Assembly (NCBI RefSeq): GCF_036898095.1
Contig: NC_090736.1
Span: 14,062,430-14,126,429 of the forward strand
DNA length: 64,000 bases
Reading direction: 5' to 3'
From: Palaemon carinicauda
Taxonomy: Eukaryota > Arthropoda > Malacostraca > Decapoda > Palaemonidae
The notes beneath the pieces are model-generated. The model had not been told where the DNA came from and did no database searches. It worked only from the letters and a program-made list of their open reading frames with translations. Positions 10,096-22,599 of this stretch are shown here, piece after piece. Numbering within the stretch: position 1 is the first letter of the stretch; each line of letters opens with the position of its first letter. The translations under genes were made by a program, and so were the position numbers.

Positions 10096-11880
10096 TCATG
10101 GAGCCATCCCTGAGGGACTTGTTCCTGCAGAGAACGTGGCTGTCAGATCATTGGAGCCATCCCTGAAAGCCTTGTTTATGCATGACATAATTGTACAGCA
10201 AAACTTCAAAGGCTCGAAAACAGCTGTGAAGTTGACCTGTAAAATCTTGGAGCATCTCATGGCCAGGCGCCAGGGAGAGTCTATGAGGTTTGAGAAGTCT
10301 ATCTGGGCAGAGGCAGGAACTCCCAAGCCGAGAACTTCTCTCGTGTCATATCAGACTCTCGCTATATAAGCCAGTTTAAAAGAAGGGAAAGCAAAGGCTG
10401 TATCCCCCAAACTCCTCCTGGTGATAAACCAGTCGCCTAGGAAACGTAAAGCTCTCTAGGAGAGCGAGAGAGCACTAGCTTATAAAACAACGGCTTCGAA
10501 GTAGCTAGGCCTAATGTAAGCTCTGACGTTTAGGCGAACGAGGAGCAGCAGTTACAAAAAGATCCGGACAAAGATCCTTAAAAATCAGCATGATTTATTT
10601 AAAGTCCATAGAGGGCTAAGCAGCTTTAGGCTCCTCTCCGTCTGACAGAGTCCTCAAGGGAATATCAGTAGGAGGGGGAACAGCAACTTCCTCATCTGAA
10701 GGAACCTTGTCCGATAATAGCTGAGTCTCAAGCAAGGGAGAGACCTACCGTGGTGGCAATGCTTTACAAGCAGAGTCCACACGCACTGGTGCATTAGTAG
10801 CGGACCAGGACGCAACGTCATGTAACTGCTTGACAGCCTGTGAACTGTCAACAACAACAGGTGCGAGAGACCAGGACGCAACGTCATGTAACTGCTTGAC
10901 AGTCTGTGAACTGTCAACAACAACAGGTGCGTGAGGACGCACAGCGTCCACTCGAGACTGCTTTGACCGCCTAGACTGAGCAGTCAAAACAACTCTAGAA
11001 TGCGGAGGTTGACGCTCAGCGTCAAAACAACTCTAGAATGCGGAGGTTGACGCTCAGCGTCAAAACAAGTCAACTCCGATTGTTAGCGAACGTCCTGAAC
11101 GTCAACAGGAGCATCAGCAAGTGGCCTAACGTCCAAATGTGGCTGAAAATCCACACGAGACCGCATCGAGTGTGGTTCTAAACAACCTGACTGACGTGAC
11201 TTAGCTACGCCAACGTCAACAGGACGCACAAAGGAACGTTAGGGTGGCTGAAAGCCAGGATCTCGATGAGATAAACGGCTAGGCTCAACGGACTTATCGG
11301 CAGAATAGTCTTCCATAAGGGAGGCAAGCATATTCTGCATGTCTTGCCGTACAACCCATTTAGGATCAACGGGAATGGTTGCGGTAAGAGACGAGGGTAA
11401 CGTCTGTGACCGCAAAACCTTGCCTACAAAAAGACTCTCGGAGTCTGTGTTACGCTTTTGTTAGGCGGCGAGCAGTCTTCCGATGACTGCATAGGGTCAG
11501 AGCTGTCCTAATGGCTACAACCAGGACGCTGGACCTGTCCTGAAAGGACTGACTTTCGCTTAAAGGGCCTCGAAACCTATTGTTTCACGGTTTCTTATGC
11601 GAAAAGCCTTCGGATGACGAGGAGAAAATCGTCTCTCTCGCCTTATGGTAGGGGTGATCTTGGTAAGATACACCCGATACCATAGAGGGAACGTCTGTTC
11701 GCTGATCAAGGCCTCTCGAACCCATAAGTCGTACGACATTACTTCTCCCCTGGGCTTGGGAGCTTGCAAGAGGTCCCGGACTAGGCGAACGACAGGCACG
11801 AACAGACGAACCCTCGGTCGCAACACTGATAACACTTTGCGCAATATCACTTTATCACTACGATTTTCTGTTTTGCACTT
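10096..11880 (-). pseudogene. DIRS-A Gag remnant, copy A1
   Basis: The block GVPASAQIDFSNLIDSPWRL (10,326-10,096) and a second block at 11,850-11,560 with LQAPKPRGEV in a shifted frame align with the Gag of copy A2. Between them lie tandem duplications and broken frames. The cysteine-rich N-terminus seen in A2 is absent. The remnant runs into a degraded 5' UTR up to the right TIR. Confidence 0.7.
10803..11064. repeat. Tandem duplications inside A1 Gag (66 bp x2 and 38 bp x2)
   Basis: Two copies of a 66 bp unit beginning GACCAGGACGCAACGTCATG start at about 10,803 and 10,869. Two perfect copies of a 38 bp unit beginning GTCAAAACAACTCTAGAATG start at 10,983 and 11,021. The same Gag stretch is also duplicated, with a period of about 115 bp, in copy A3 (58,650-58,840), so this part of Gag is prone to tandem expansion. 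Confidence 0.8.
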
Positions 11881-12240
11881 ATTTCACTGAAATCGAATCT
11901 TTTAACAATTCACATCAGGTATGAATAAAACTGATTTCTACCTGAAGCACGCAATTCTACCCTCATCAAAAGGTTGTAATTGCGAAATCAGTCGTATAAT
12001 GCAAGCATATTAATACCAGCAAAAAACAGTAAACATATTTTAAGATAAAAAATTCAGTGGCTGGGGAAGAGACTAAACACTAGTTCATTCAAAACTACGT
12101 TTTCAATCTCTCACCGTACATTGCCTGGGGACGAGAATAAAAAAAAAAAAAAAACTAAAAACGTTTTATCCTTTCTCCCCGTACAGAGACTAGGGACGAG
12201 AGTAACTCGAGAACAACGTTACCCGCTTGAACGGAACGTT

Positions 12241-12292
12241 TTCTCTCCTCTCTCTCCCTCCGTCTCTATCTCTCTCTCTCTCTCTCTCTCTT
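12241..12292. repeat. CT microsatellite in A1 5' UTR
   Basis: A (TC)n-rich tract in the 5' region of copy A1. An equivalent, shorter tract occupies about 60,032-60,077 in copy A3, so it predates their divergence. Confidence 0.8.
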
Positions 12293-13282
12293 GATTTCGC
12301 ACCTAAGAGAAGAGCCCACTTACGTTTCGTCAAAAAAACATGTTATTTGACCAAAGGAAAAAACTGAAAGGTTTTTCAATTAAAAAGTTCCTTTAAAATA
12401 GAATTTAAAACATTTAAGCTTTGAAAGAAGAATGAACAAAACGTCAGAATCGATTTACTCTTTCTGCAAAGTGAAACCGTGATACTCTCTCTCTCTATCG
12501 TAACGATAGAGCGCAAACTGCGTAGCATAAATAAACTAAACGTTAGTTCATCTTTGAAACAGTACGAAGACTATTCAAAGAAAATCTTTCATAAAATATC
12601 TATTAAAAAATATTCATTTAAAAAGTTTTAAATCATTAGCTCTTTAAAAGCTATTTACGATTGAAAGGGCTCAACGTTGTTTAACTTCGGTTTCCAAGTT
12701 AGGACCGCCTACTCTCAGGAAAGGTCGCATATAAACAAATCATTAAAATTTATTTTGATATTTATTATAAATGGAAAGTTAATCGAAGAGGCCTAATAAA
12801 GGCGGTGAGATATAAAATATATAGAGGAAAATCTATAATTAATTTATAACGTGATAAGATAATTGCTAAAAGCCTAAACACACTTCCGTCTAAGGGAAGG
12901 GTCGGCCATTTAAAAGTCAAAGAAAGTCCATACTCTCTTTGTCATCAAAAATTAAATCTATCCAAAAACGAGTTCAAGATTTAAGATGAAGATAAAACAC
13001 CTGCACTGCGAAAGCTCAAACCAAAATGAAGTACTTCACCAAATATGTTGAGAAAACTCCAGGTTCTACAGCGAGTATTGATACGTCTTGTCGTCAACGT
13101 CGACAGAGAAGAATTGAAGGTTTTGTTTACATACAAGAGTGGTATCTGGGCGACAGTTGGCGCTGGTGGGCACACCCGCAACCTTCATAGCGATCGCTCG
13201 CGAGTTTTTTGAGTGTGTTTTCTGTCGAGCCGCAGAGTTGCAGCTATTATATATTCACCGGCTAAGTTAAATATTTAAAAAA

Positions 13283-13707
13283 TAAGCATTTATGCACTTA
13301 AAAATTAAGTTGATTAATAAATAAAAATACAGTACAGTATTGCATTGTATAAAACACTGAATAATATATATTAAAAGTAAATGTGTAGTGTACCATAGAT
13401 GAATACAAAAAATAGTGCGACTGTAAGGAAAACAAAGCTCGGGATGCTTGGCCTAGTTTGCTCACATGATTTCATACGTGGCACACTACTGGCCAATAAA
13501 TTAGACACTACAAATCGGAGCACACTGGTCAGTATCCTGGGGGCTTGTTTTATCAGTGACCACAGCATCAATCTTCAGCTAATTGTAGCATATGGTACCC
13601 AACTTTGTTCAGTTTGCTTTTACTCATACAAATGTGATACTGTTCTGCATCTTCATCTGAATTGTTTCATGTTTTTTTTTCACATTTATACAGTACAGTA
13701 TATAATA
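13283..13707. other. Host intron spacer between A1 and the DIRS-B nest
   Basis: AT-rich DNA with no recognisable gene or repeat. It is one of the few remaining stretches of apparently original intron. Confidence 0.45.
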
Positions 13708-14529
13708 ATGTCAAATTAGGAGACAATTTGTATTTTTCCCTAACTAATGCAAACCTGGAGTTATCTATTTGGATTATCTTTCGGCAAAGCTGGAAGGAAC
13801 CCATTAGACTTGAAATGCGAGGTGGCAACCCTGCCTAACCGCTTGAGCGGGTAGGTTGGGGGTAGCTAGTTGGTTCTATATATACTCTCACAGCAGTGAG
13901 GTATGTCTTTTGATTGCAGGCAGGACTTCTGGGGGACAGGTGATAGTAGGCCAATTTATAAAAATAACTCCGTATTACAGTAGTTAGGGAAAAATACAAA
14001 TTATCTCAAAATTTGTCATTTTTTCCCATACTAACAAACCCGTTAGTTATTTGGGTGACTCACTGTTAGGTGGGTGGAAGTCCTAAGTCTGGCATGGACA
14101 TTGACCCAGTTTTACCTAGTACAGTAATATGACTGTAGTCTAGGGAAAACTTTGACACCTCACTAAAATATACAAAGTGAGCATAACAGTGGCCTGTGCA
14201 ATATGGCGTAATAGAGTTTGTTGTCTTGTATAAACACAATCTCAGTTTATATAGGAAAAAAAACAAGACGTATCCCATTGCTTACCACGCAGAAAGCGAT
14301 GGGGACGTGGACAGTATATAAATTTACGACTTATACTAGGTACAAGGAAAGTGATAATTACCAGCAGAGCTTGAAGCCAGCTTGTAGAGGGACCCATGGT
14401 GCTGTACCCCAAGGGAGGGGAAGATGAAGAAAGGAAAGCAAAACATACTCTAATTCATCCCAGTCTTGACCCAGGTAACCAATGCCCTCAACCAACTGCT
14501 ACTTGTCCATCAAGGAGCCTGAGGTATTC

Positions 14530-15560
14530 TTAAACCACTTGTTGAGCAGCCAGCAAAGGACCGATAGTGAATGTATCGAGACTCCTGTGGGTCATGTCTT
14601 TCAAGTAATGGGCTGTGAAAGTAGTTTGTCTCTTCCACACACCCGCTTGAATTACTTGCAAGACGGAGAAGTTGCGTTTGAATGCCAGGGAAGTGCTAAT
14701 TCCCTTGATTTTATAGGCTCTAGGATGGCAAGCTGGAGGAGGATTGGGAGCCAAGGCTCTTTTGATCACTTGGTGGATCCAGGAGGAAACCGTGTTTTTA
14801 GTGATCCTCCTCTTTACTCTCCCTGAGCTAACAAACAGAGGTGTTAGTTGGGGCCGTGTTGCTGCATTGCATTTAAGATAGTACAGGGTATCTCAAACTC
14901 CTAAATGGGCATAGTAACAACTGATCTGGGTCATTGGTTACAGAACGGACTCTCAATCTGAAAGGGCCCAAATCTAAGGTCCAGTATCCCAGATTTTGAG
15001 TCTTAGCAATGATTTCAGGGACAAATCCCGAGTGTCACTTCCCCCCAAATCCCCTTGAATGGGCGATGTCATACGAGAGGCCATGAAGTTCACCGACTCT
15101 CTTTGCCGAGGCTAAAGCGAAAAGGAATGCCGTCTTCAAAGTGAGGTTTTGGTCAGTTGCATGGCGTAATGATTCGTATGGAGGTCCTTCTAAGGATCTC
15201 AAGATGCAAACCACGTTTCAAGGAGGCGGCCTAATCTCTAACTGAGGGCAAGTGAACTGCCTACTTCTTTCAGTTTAAAGGCAAGGCTTAAAGCCAAACG
15301 ATAGCATTTCAACGCCGAGAAAGAAAAAAAGCTTTTCCTCCAAAAGTATACAAGGAACTCTGCTATTACTGGAATAGTGGCTTCGAGTGGAGAGATATTC
15401 CTTCCACGACACCAATCACAGAAGAATCTCCATTTAGCCTGGCAGACTGAGGCTCAGGACTTACGCAAGTAACCGACATTCTCTAGGCAACTTGTCGTGA
15501 AAAGCCCTTCTGAGAGAGGAGACGCTGGATAGTCTCCACGCGTGAAGTCGAAGCGATGGC
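14530..15560 (-). pseudogene. DIRS-B tyrosine recombinase remnant, copy B1
   Basis: The C-terminal catalytic part (14,769-14,530) reads SLAFKRNFSVLQVIQAGVWK and TFTAHYLKDMTHRSLDTF, with the nucleophile tyrosine region intact. The upstream core-binding part is disrupted by frameshifts. The position equivalent to the HDVR box reads RAYKIKGI here, so the histidine and arginine are lost. It cannot encode an active enzyme. Confidence 0.75.
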
Positions 15561-16977
15561 ACGGTCCTGTGAAAGATGTTCGCGTGTGGTTGTTTGAGTA
15601 GATCTGGTCGTAAAGGAAGCTCTCGCGGTAGATCTACTGAAAGTTGCAGGATGTCCAGAAACCCCTCAGTGTGATGCCATAGCAGAGCCACAAGGGTCAT
15701 CATTAGATCTTTGGATGCTCTGGTCTTGTTGAGCAGTCTTCTCATCATACAAAACGGGGGAAAGGCGTACACATCGATGTTGTCCCACCGTTGTTGAAAT
15801 GCATCCTGCATAGAGGCTGAGGGTCCGGAACTGGAGAACAGTACAGCGGAAGCTTGCAGTTCAGAGATGTTGTGAACAGATCTACAGTCGGGGAACCCCA
15901 TAAAGTCAAGACTTTGTAGGCTATCTGACGATTCAAAGACCGTTCAGAGCCTACTATCTGAGTCGCTCTGCTCAGATTGTACGCGAGCACATTCCTCTTG
16001 CCGGGAATGAAGTACACTGATAGACACATCGAATGTTCTTCTGACCATCTGAGGATCTTTACTGCAAGCTGGCATAGAGGCTGTGAAAAGGTACCACCTT
16101 GTTTGATTATGCAAGCCACTACCGTGGTGTTGTTGCTCATCTACACTACAGAGTGATCTGCCAGCAACTGTTGGAACTGATGAAGAGCTAGGCAAGCAGC
16201 TCTAATCTCTAAAAGATTTATGTGCTGGTACCTTTCTGACAAAAGGCCGGAGATCATATGGTGCAGCAGGTGAAACCCCCACCCTTCTTTTGATGCATCT
16301 GTGAAGAGCATCCAATCTGGAGGAGGGGGGGGGGTGAAATTCCGGCCCCATCGAAGGTTTTTGTCTACCATCCACCAATTCAAATTTGTCACCTGATCCT
16401 GAGTTATAAGAACTAGTGTGTCCGGTGGATCGGAGTGTTGGTTCCACACGGACTTCAGCTGCCATTGCAGGGATCTTATCCTGAAGCGGCCGTTTGGAAC
16501 TAGACAGATGAGTGAGGTTACATGACCTAGCATACTAAACCAACGAGAAGCCGGAAGGACTTCTTTTGAGGAAGGATGCAGCCACTTCCCTCAGTCTGTG
16601 TACTCTTTTATCTGATGGGAAGACTTTCTCTTGGACGGTGTCTAATATCATACCGAGGTATACCAGCCTTTGGGAAGGTTGCAGTAATTACTTCTCGTGA
16701 TTTGTCAGGATCCTCAGATCCTGACAAAACTTGAGAAGCATGTCTCGGTGACGAAGAAGGGTCGTCTCTGAGTCTGTCTTAGATACTTCCGTGAAGACGG
16801 ATGGATTGGGATCTGGAAGTATGCATCCTTTACATCCAATGTGCACTTGAAGTCCCTTGGATGAACCGCTTGAATGACCGTGTCTGCCGTCTCCATTCTG
16901 AACTGAGTCTGCGGCATAAACTTGTTCACAGGAGAGAGATCAGTGACTGGTCTCCAGCCTCCAGTCGCCTTTTTCAT
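15461..16977 (-). pseudogene. DIRS-B RT/RNase H region, copy B1, RT core deleted
   Basis: Pieces in several frames cover the RT N-terminus (KKATGGWRPVTDLSPVN, LDVKDAYFQIPIHPSSRKYL), RNase H (16,140-15,745: VVMSNNTTVVACIIKQG, where the usual SDN reads SNN, and FIPGKRNVLAYNLSR, where ADxLSR reads AYNLSR) and the methyltransferase-like block (WDNIDVYAFPPF). After SSRKYLR the frame jumps, and the catalytic YLDD segment is missing. Two RNase H aspartates are therefore changed and the RT palm is deleted. Confidence 0.8.
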
Positions 16978-16999
16978 CAGAAAAATTAGACTGTAGAAG

Positions 17000-17876
17000 C
17001 CTGGGGACCCGTCCGCAACCTCTTGGAGAGTGCCCTTCTACAGCATGGTCTGGACTTCGGTCCTGAGGGCCAGCTCCTTAGCGGATCTCCTCGCATAGAA
17101 CCACTGGATCCTGAGTCAGAGGAAGGAGAGATTGAATGAACGGGACGCGATACCCTAGGGCAATCATTTCGACCATCCAGGGTTCCACCCCGTGAAGCTG
17201 CCACCTCTGCCAGAGGCGCTATAGGCATCCTCCCACAGGTGGTAGGTGAAAAGTAATGCCATTCCTAGTGGGAGTGACCACCTCATCCACTTCACTTTCC
17301 TCGCTTCTTTCCTCTTGAAGACTTGGTTCCTTTCTGGGCTTTGGATGGAAAGGGACGCTTAGACACCTTTGAAGGTCTGGAGGACCTAGAAGCTGAAGAG
17401 TGAGAAGAGGAAGGTACTTACTGAGTACGAGATGACTGGGAAGGTCTACCATATGGTCTCTATGTCATGGCCCTATGGAGGCGAGAAACATTTGACGATT
17501 TCCTCCATCGCTCAGTAGCCCTCTCTATCTCCTCTGGGACGAAGAGAGCAGAACCCTCAAGAGTGGAGTTCCTCAACCGGAAGACTTCCACCTTCGGCAC
17601 CTGTTTATGGAATTTCCCAATGACGGTATCCCTCCTCTTGAGTATAGCATTCGCCCACAAGTTGAAAATGTGGTGCGACAGGAACTCACAAGTTCAGGTA
17701 CCCGACAACAGGAAAGACTCCAAAGTCTTCCGGGCCGACTCCTTTGAGAGATCATGGGAGCGGACCATGAAGCCCAAGGTTCCTAGCCATAGATCAAACC
17801 ACGAAGCAGCCTGCATAGGGTACTTCGCACCTCTTTCTATGATCAGGAGCTCAACTGCCGAGAGGGAGGCCCTCAG
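17000..17876 (-). pseudogene. DIRS-B Gag C-terminal half, copy B1
   Basis: In the minus direction this matches the B4 Gag: MQAASWFDLWLGT corresponds to MQATSWLDIWLGS, and HMWANAILKRRDTVIGKFHK (17,660-17,460) to NLWANTILKRRDTMSERFNS. The match stops at about 17,876 where the terminal sequence of B2 starts. The missing N-terminal part lies beyond B2 at 25,261-27,270. Confidence 0.7.
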
Positions 17877-18639
17877 AGATAATTTGTATTTTTCCTAACT
17901 ATACAAACCTTAGCTATTTATTAGGGGTTATACTTTTGGCGGAGCTGAAATGACGAGCCATTAAAATTTAACGAGGGTTAACTACCCACACCACTAGTTA
18001 GCGGGGGTAGGGGGGGGGGTAGCTTGCTACCACTCCCATTCACACACCTGTGATTTAGTCACTTTGCTTGGAGGTAGGACTTCAAGGGAGATAGGGATGG
18101 CAGGCGAGTTTGTATAAATAGCCAAGGTTTGTATAGTTAGGAAAAATACAAATTATCTTCGAATTTGTCATTTGTTCCGTAACTGGAATACAAACCATGC
18201 TATTTATTAGGGGTGACTCACCCATTAGGAAGGGTGGACATCCCTGCTATTCTCGATTTTGGCTTTGCCCGGGGGCTCCTTATCTGAGTATGTTAGTACT
18301 CAAAAATAAGGAGTCCCTGCCCTCGCTAAAAACTTGCTACGCAAGGTCCATGGCCTATGCAAGCTGTGTGTTGAGACGTTCAGAAGTGTGACTGTCTAGG
18401 TAAAGTTATTCCGAGTCTATGTAGGAAAAACCTGATGTAACCAAGACTTTCTCAATACCCCCTCGCCAGGGTATGGGGATGCAACAATATTAGCCTAATA
18501 CTGGGCACACAAGCGAGCATGGTTTACCTGCAGTGGTTTGAGGTCAGCTTATGTAGAGAACCCAGGATGCTGCTTTCCCCACGAGAGGGTAGGATGAAGA
18601 AAAGAATAAGAGCAAGTCAAATCTAAAACCGGGTAACAG

Positions 18640-21062
18640 TGCCCTCAACCTTCTACTACTTGTCCAATAAGGAGCTTGAGGTATACAACCAGCTGTTGTG
18701 CAGCCACCACCGGACCGATAGAGATCGTATCGAGTTCCTGTGGGTCACGTCTGGCAGGAGAAAGGTTGTGAAAGTCACCTGGAGCATTCACATCCTTTCT
18801 TGTAAAACCTGCGTCACAGAGTAATCTGCTAAGAAGGACCAGGGGCATAGTTATGCCCCTAACACTGTGAGTCGTCATGTCGAGATGATGTTTCGGTGAT
18901 CCTCCTCTAGTCTCTCCCAGTGCTGATGACAAGAGAAGGGACCTGGGTGGGCTGTTGCCGTTTTCTTTAGGTAAAGTCTCATACCTTACCCTGGGTACAG
19001 TAACGGATGATCTGGATCGTCCGTTACCGAGTGGAGACTTGTGTAGGATCGGTCACCTCAGGAGACTGTGTCTGGCGACATACTCAGGGACGAAACTGAA
19101 CATTGTCTTTCGCCCTTTTCAATATTGGGCGATGTCGAAAGAGAGACCATGAAGTTCCTTGATTCATATGGTTGCTGTCTAAGTGTGTAGGAACATTGTG
19201 TTCTTAAATCAGGAGAAAATTTGTTGCCTGGTGAAGTGGAACATAAGGAGGTCTCTTTAGGGATCGGAGAATTTGAACCATGTTCCGAGAGGAAGATCTC
19301 AATTCCGACTGGGGAAAGGCAAGTTATAAGTCCGTATGAGTTAGGAAAAGTCTATCGATGAGAGGGTGTCCCTTTCTTTCAGTTTGAAGGTGAAGGATCA
19401 AGGTTGAGTGATCATCTTTACTTGTCGAAACTGAATAGGGGGTCTTTTCCTCTTGTATATACTCGAGGATTCCGCTATTGCTGGAATCGAGGTATCAAGG
19501 AGACACACCCTTTCCCATGACACCAACCACACAAGACGTTATACTGCCTGGTAGACTGATGCTGAGGAATTCCTCAGATATCTAGACAACCTTTTCGCAA
19601 AAGAGGTATTGGGTACTCTCCAGGCGTACAATCATAGCAAAGCTATAGCTTGTGGTGGGTGTCGAAGTGGGTTGTCTGTGATGTGGAGAGGGTCTTCTTG
19701 GAGAGACTATCAGGAGCTGCAAAAGGTTTGAAAACCGTTCTGCATAATGCCATAGCGGAGCTAAGAGATCCTTGAGAGATTGACCGATGTTCTAGCTTTC
19801 TTGAGTGCCCTTCTCCAGATAAAACAGGGACGAGACGTAAACGTCATTGTTGTACCCACCGTTGTTGCCAGAGAGCCTTGGGGTCTAGGGCTGGGGAGCA
19901 ACGGCAGCCTGAGATTCAGGAGCGTTGCGAACAGATCCCTAGTTGGAGGACCCCGTAAAGTTGGGACTTTGTCGGCTACAAGGCGATCCAAAGTCCATTC
20001 GGTATACCTGTGCACATATCGTCGGCGAGCACGTTCTTCTAGTCTGGAATGAAGCGGGCTGATAGTGGTACCGAACGGACTTTGGCCCATCTTAGTGTTT
20101 ATACTGTTAGATGGGAAGAGGCTACGAGCAAGTTCCTTCTTGCTTGTCGATGTGAGTCTCTATGTGGTGTGTGGTGTGTCGTCCATCACATCACTGAGTG
20201 GTCTGTTAGGAACCGATGAGGCTGCTGAAGGACCGGAAAGTTGGCCTTCATCTCTTAAGAGATTTAAGTGAAGGTATTTTCGGACTCTGCCCAGAGGGCT
20301 GAGGTCGTGTGGTGCAGCACTATGGTCCCTCCTCTCTTCTTTTGATGTGTTCTAAGCCCAACCTCAAGTCCAAAGGGTGGGGAAGGATGAGAAGGTTATG
20401 CCGTTGTGCAGATTCTCGACTGACACCCATCCCTTGAGGTTTGTCCAAACTTCTGGTCCCATGGGGTCAATGTTTGGGGGATCGAGGGTCTGATTCCAGT
20501 CCGACTCAAGTCCCGTTGGGATGGGAGTCGTTCTCGTTTCGAGAAGGTTTTGTGGAGATTGGGGTGTAGAATCATTCCCAGATACACCAGTCTTCTGGGA
20601 GGGAAGTAAGGAAGACTTCCACAGGTTTACCCTGATCACTGGATCTTGGTAAAAAGACTTCAGAAGTTCCGGTGTTAATGCAAGGTTGCCACCGAGTCTG
20701 CTAAGGTCAGTCAGTCATCCCGAAACAGAGGAGACAGAAGCCGATCCTGTGAGACCAGGATGGGTGTAGTGGAAAGACTGAAGCACAGTGCCTTGAACTG
20801 GTGTTTCTTGTTTGTTTAGACTGAATCTTCCAACCTTCCTAGATGGATGGTTTGGACCTGGGAGTAAGTGTCCCCTAGGTCTAGTGAGAAAATGAAGTCC
20901 TGAGGTCTTAGCCCTTGTTCGAGCCAAAGGGACAGCTCCTTGCGGATCCTTTTGCATGGAAGATTGTCGTACAGGATCAGGCGCAATACCCAATGTAAGA
21001 ATTCTTCTCTGAGAGAAAATTCCCTCAACTAACAGAAGGAAGGCAACGTTTAGCCTTAACAT
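18640..21062 (-). pseudogene. Decayed YR, RNase H and RT of DIRS-B copy B2
   Basis: Recognisable scraps include the YR C-terminus (RRDPQELDTISIGPVVAAQQLV at 18,932-18,645), a methyltransferase-like and RNase H stretch (WTLDRLVADKVPTL, TRDLFATLLNLRLPLL at 20,090-19,761) and RT pieces (LGMILHPNLHKTF and a palm-like block at 20,364-21,062). The frames are so interrupted that catalytic residues cannot be followed reliably. Confidence 0.65.
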
Positions 21063-21901
21063 GTGCCCTGACGGGATTGATGCTATTCCTTAGAATAGAA
21101 TTAGTCTGGCGAATGTTAATCAATGGTTAACCATTGGGTATCGTGGTTACTGTGCAGTTGGAGAGTGCTCGCAAGTAGTTCCCTGTCGATAAGCCGTTGA
21201 TGAGGGTTGTCGAATGTTTGCCGATCACATTAGTGTGGTGGCGAACGACCAGTATCGAGAAGTATGTTGTATACCTTCTGATCTAGGAAACTACAGGAAG
21301 AGGTTGACTAGTAAGTTCGAGTCACGAACTGCTGGCGAATTGCCGATGACTGATGAATAGGTGGTCTGTGAGCCGATGGTGAGTTAGAGATCAGCAAGCT
21401 GATTATGGTCCCCCCTGGTTGGTCAGAGATGAGCAAGCTGAAGATGGGCTGGTCAGAGACCAACGAGCTGAGTTCAATGATCAAAGAAAGATGAGCTGCC
21501 CATCGGTGATCTAGTGATCAGCAAGCTGATGACTGGTTATTGACTAGTAATAGGAGATTGGAAACGCTAGCAATCGGAGATCGTTAGTCATTGGAGGGAC
21601 TAGAGGTCTAAGATCAGTGTTGAGCTAGCAACTGGTGATCTGGTGATCGGCAACCTAGCGATCAGTAAACCGTGAACTAGCCATCAGCAAACAGTGATCT
21701 AGAGATCAGACTGTTGATGCTTTCCTGTTTGCTGACGGTGGTCTGTCAAGGAAAAAACAAACTTCAGATGCGACAGGGACCAAGGATTCCCCGTTTCGAT
21801 TCCCCTTTCAAGATAGAATCTTCGGGATCTTGAATCCTTCTGTGAAGCCTTATTCCTCTTTTCCCGGTGGCAATGTTATGGTGACCTGTCCAAAAAGTTT
21901 T

Positions 21902-22300
21902 ATTCCTTTTTATTATTATTATTACTGTCCAAGCTACAACCCTAGTTGGAAAAGCAAAGTGCTATAAGCCCAGGGGCTCCAACAGGGAAAAATAGCCCAG
22001 TGAGGAAAGGAAATAAGGAAATAAATAAATGAAGAGAATAAATTAACAATAAATCAATCTAAAAAAAGTAACAACGTCAAAACAGATATGTCATATATAA
22101 ACTATTAACAACGTCAAAAACAAATATGTCATATATAAACTATAAAAAGACTCATGTCCACCTGGTCAAGAAAAGATTGGAAACATTGATTCATAAATGC
22201 AATAGCGTCTGTAATTTTGGTACTTATCAAGGGATTGACTGCGAAGTATGTCCAAAAGGAAACCAGACTTACAACAAACCTTATCGGACACTTTAACCCT
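21902..22300. mobile_element. (TTA)n-linked interspersed repeat inserted in B2
   Basis: It begins with TTATTATTATTATTACTGTC and continues CAAGCTACAACCCTAGTTGG, then an AT-rich body. The body contains a 38 bp tandem duplication (AACAACGTCAAAACAGATAT and AACAACGTCAAAAACAAATA, at about 22,068 and 22,107). It ends near 22,300 beside a TTTAACCCTTTTACCCCCAA motif like the terminus of the MITE at 1700. A diverged relative with the same (TTA)n plus TAGTTGGAAAAG arrangement is at 62,759-62,900. No protein is encoded, so it is a non-autonomous repeat of unknown class. Confidence 0.65.
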
Positions 22301-22599
22301 TTTACCCCCAAAGGGGGTGTTTAGGAGAGTACTGGAGCGATAGCACACAGGATGATGCTGGTGCTCAATTTCTGCCTGGAGAGCAAGCAAGCGCTGGCTC
22401 TTAGGCAAGAGCTGGTGCATTGGATCTGCGAGCCCTGACTCTTTGGCAAGAGCTGACGCATTGGATCTGAGACCGCAACTGCCCAGGAGGGCGCAGGAAA
22501 GTGCGGAAGAGCGCTGGCAGGCAGTAAGGCACCGTGTAGTTTTGTACATTCTCCCTAGAATGCGCCAAAGCGTGTGACTGGTTGTGCAAAGGCCGGTGC

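Larger units (their letters stand above)
6729..13282 (-). mobile_element. DIRS-A retrotransposon copy A1 (internally deleted)
   Basis: This DIRS-like tyrosine-recombinase retrotransposon is minus-oriented, so it is sense relative to the IAP gene. Inverted terminal repeats of about 155 bp match almost perfectly: left 6771-6925 and right 13106-13261. The outer 3' end (6729-6770, TTTTAATTATAAAATAAATT) and the outer 5' end (13262-13282, GCTAAGTTAAATATTTAAAA) differ from each other. Both are copied in inverse at the ICR (6971-7062), the signature of DIRS elements. No target duplication is seen, as expected for YR integration. The coding order on the minus strand is Gag (about 11,880-10,096), RT/RNase H, YR, then the ICR. 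Parts of Gag and the RT N-terminus are missing and frames are broken. Its ends (GGTGAATATATAATAGCT) differ from those of A2 and A3, so it belongs to a separate subfamily. Confidence 0.9.
13708..17876 (-). mobile_element. DIRS-B retrotransposon copy B1, 3' part (interrupted by B2)
   Basis: The 3' (left) end carries the family-B terminal module. The outer end is near 13,708 (AATGTCAAATTAGGAGACAA). A roughly 320 bp TIR-containing module follows and ends in the ICR (about 13,955-14,055), whose first half is the inverse of the outer end (AAATTATCTCAAAATTTGTC). The element continues with degraded YR, methyltransferase-like, RNase H, RT and Gag regions until 17,876, where another DIRS-B element (B2) begins inside Gag. 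The Gag resumes at 25,261. The best-matching 5' terminus is near 27,908, which gives an element of about 6.8 kb without the insert. Several frameshifts and stops show it is old. Confidence 0.75.

Noticed and set aside
6729..13282. LTR retrotransposon
   Set aside because: Ends are inverted, not direct, repeats. A tyrosine recombinase replaces integrase and protease, and no target duplication is visible.
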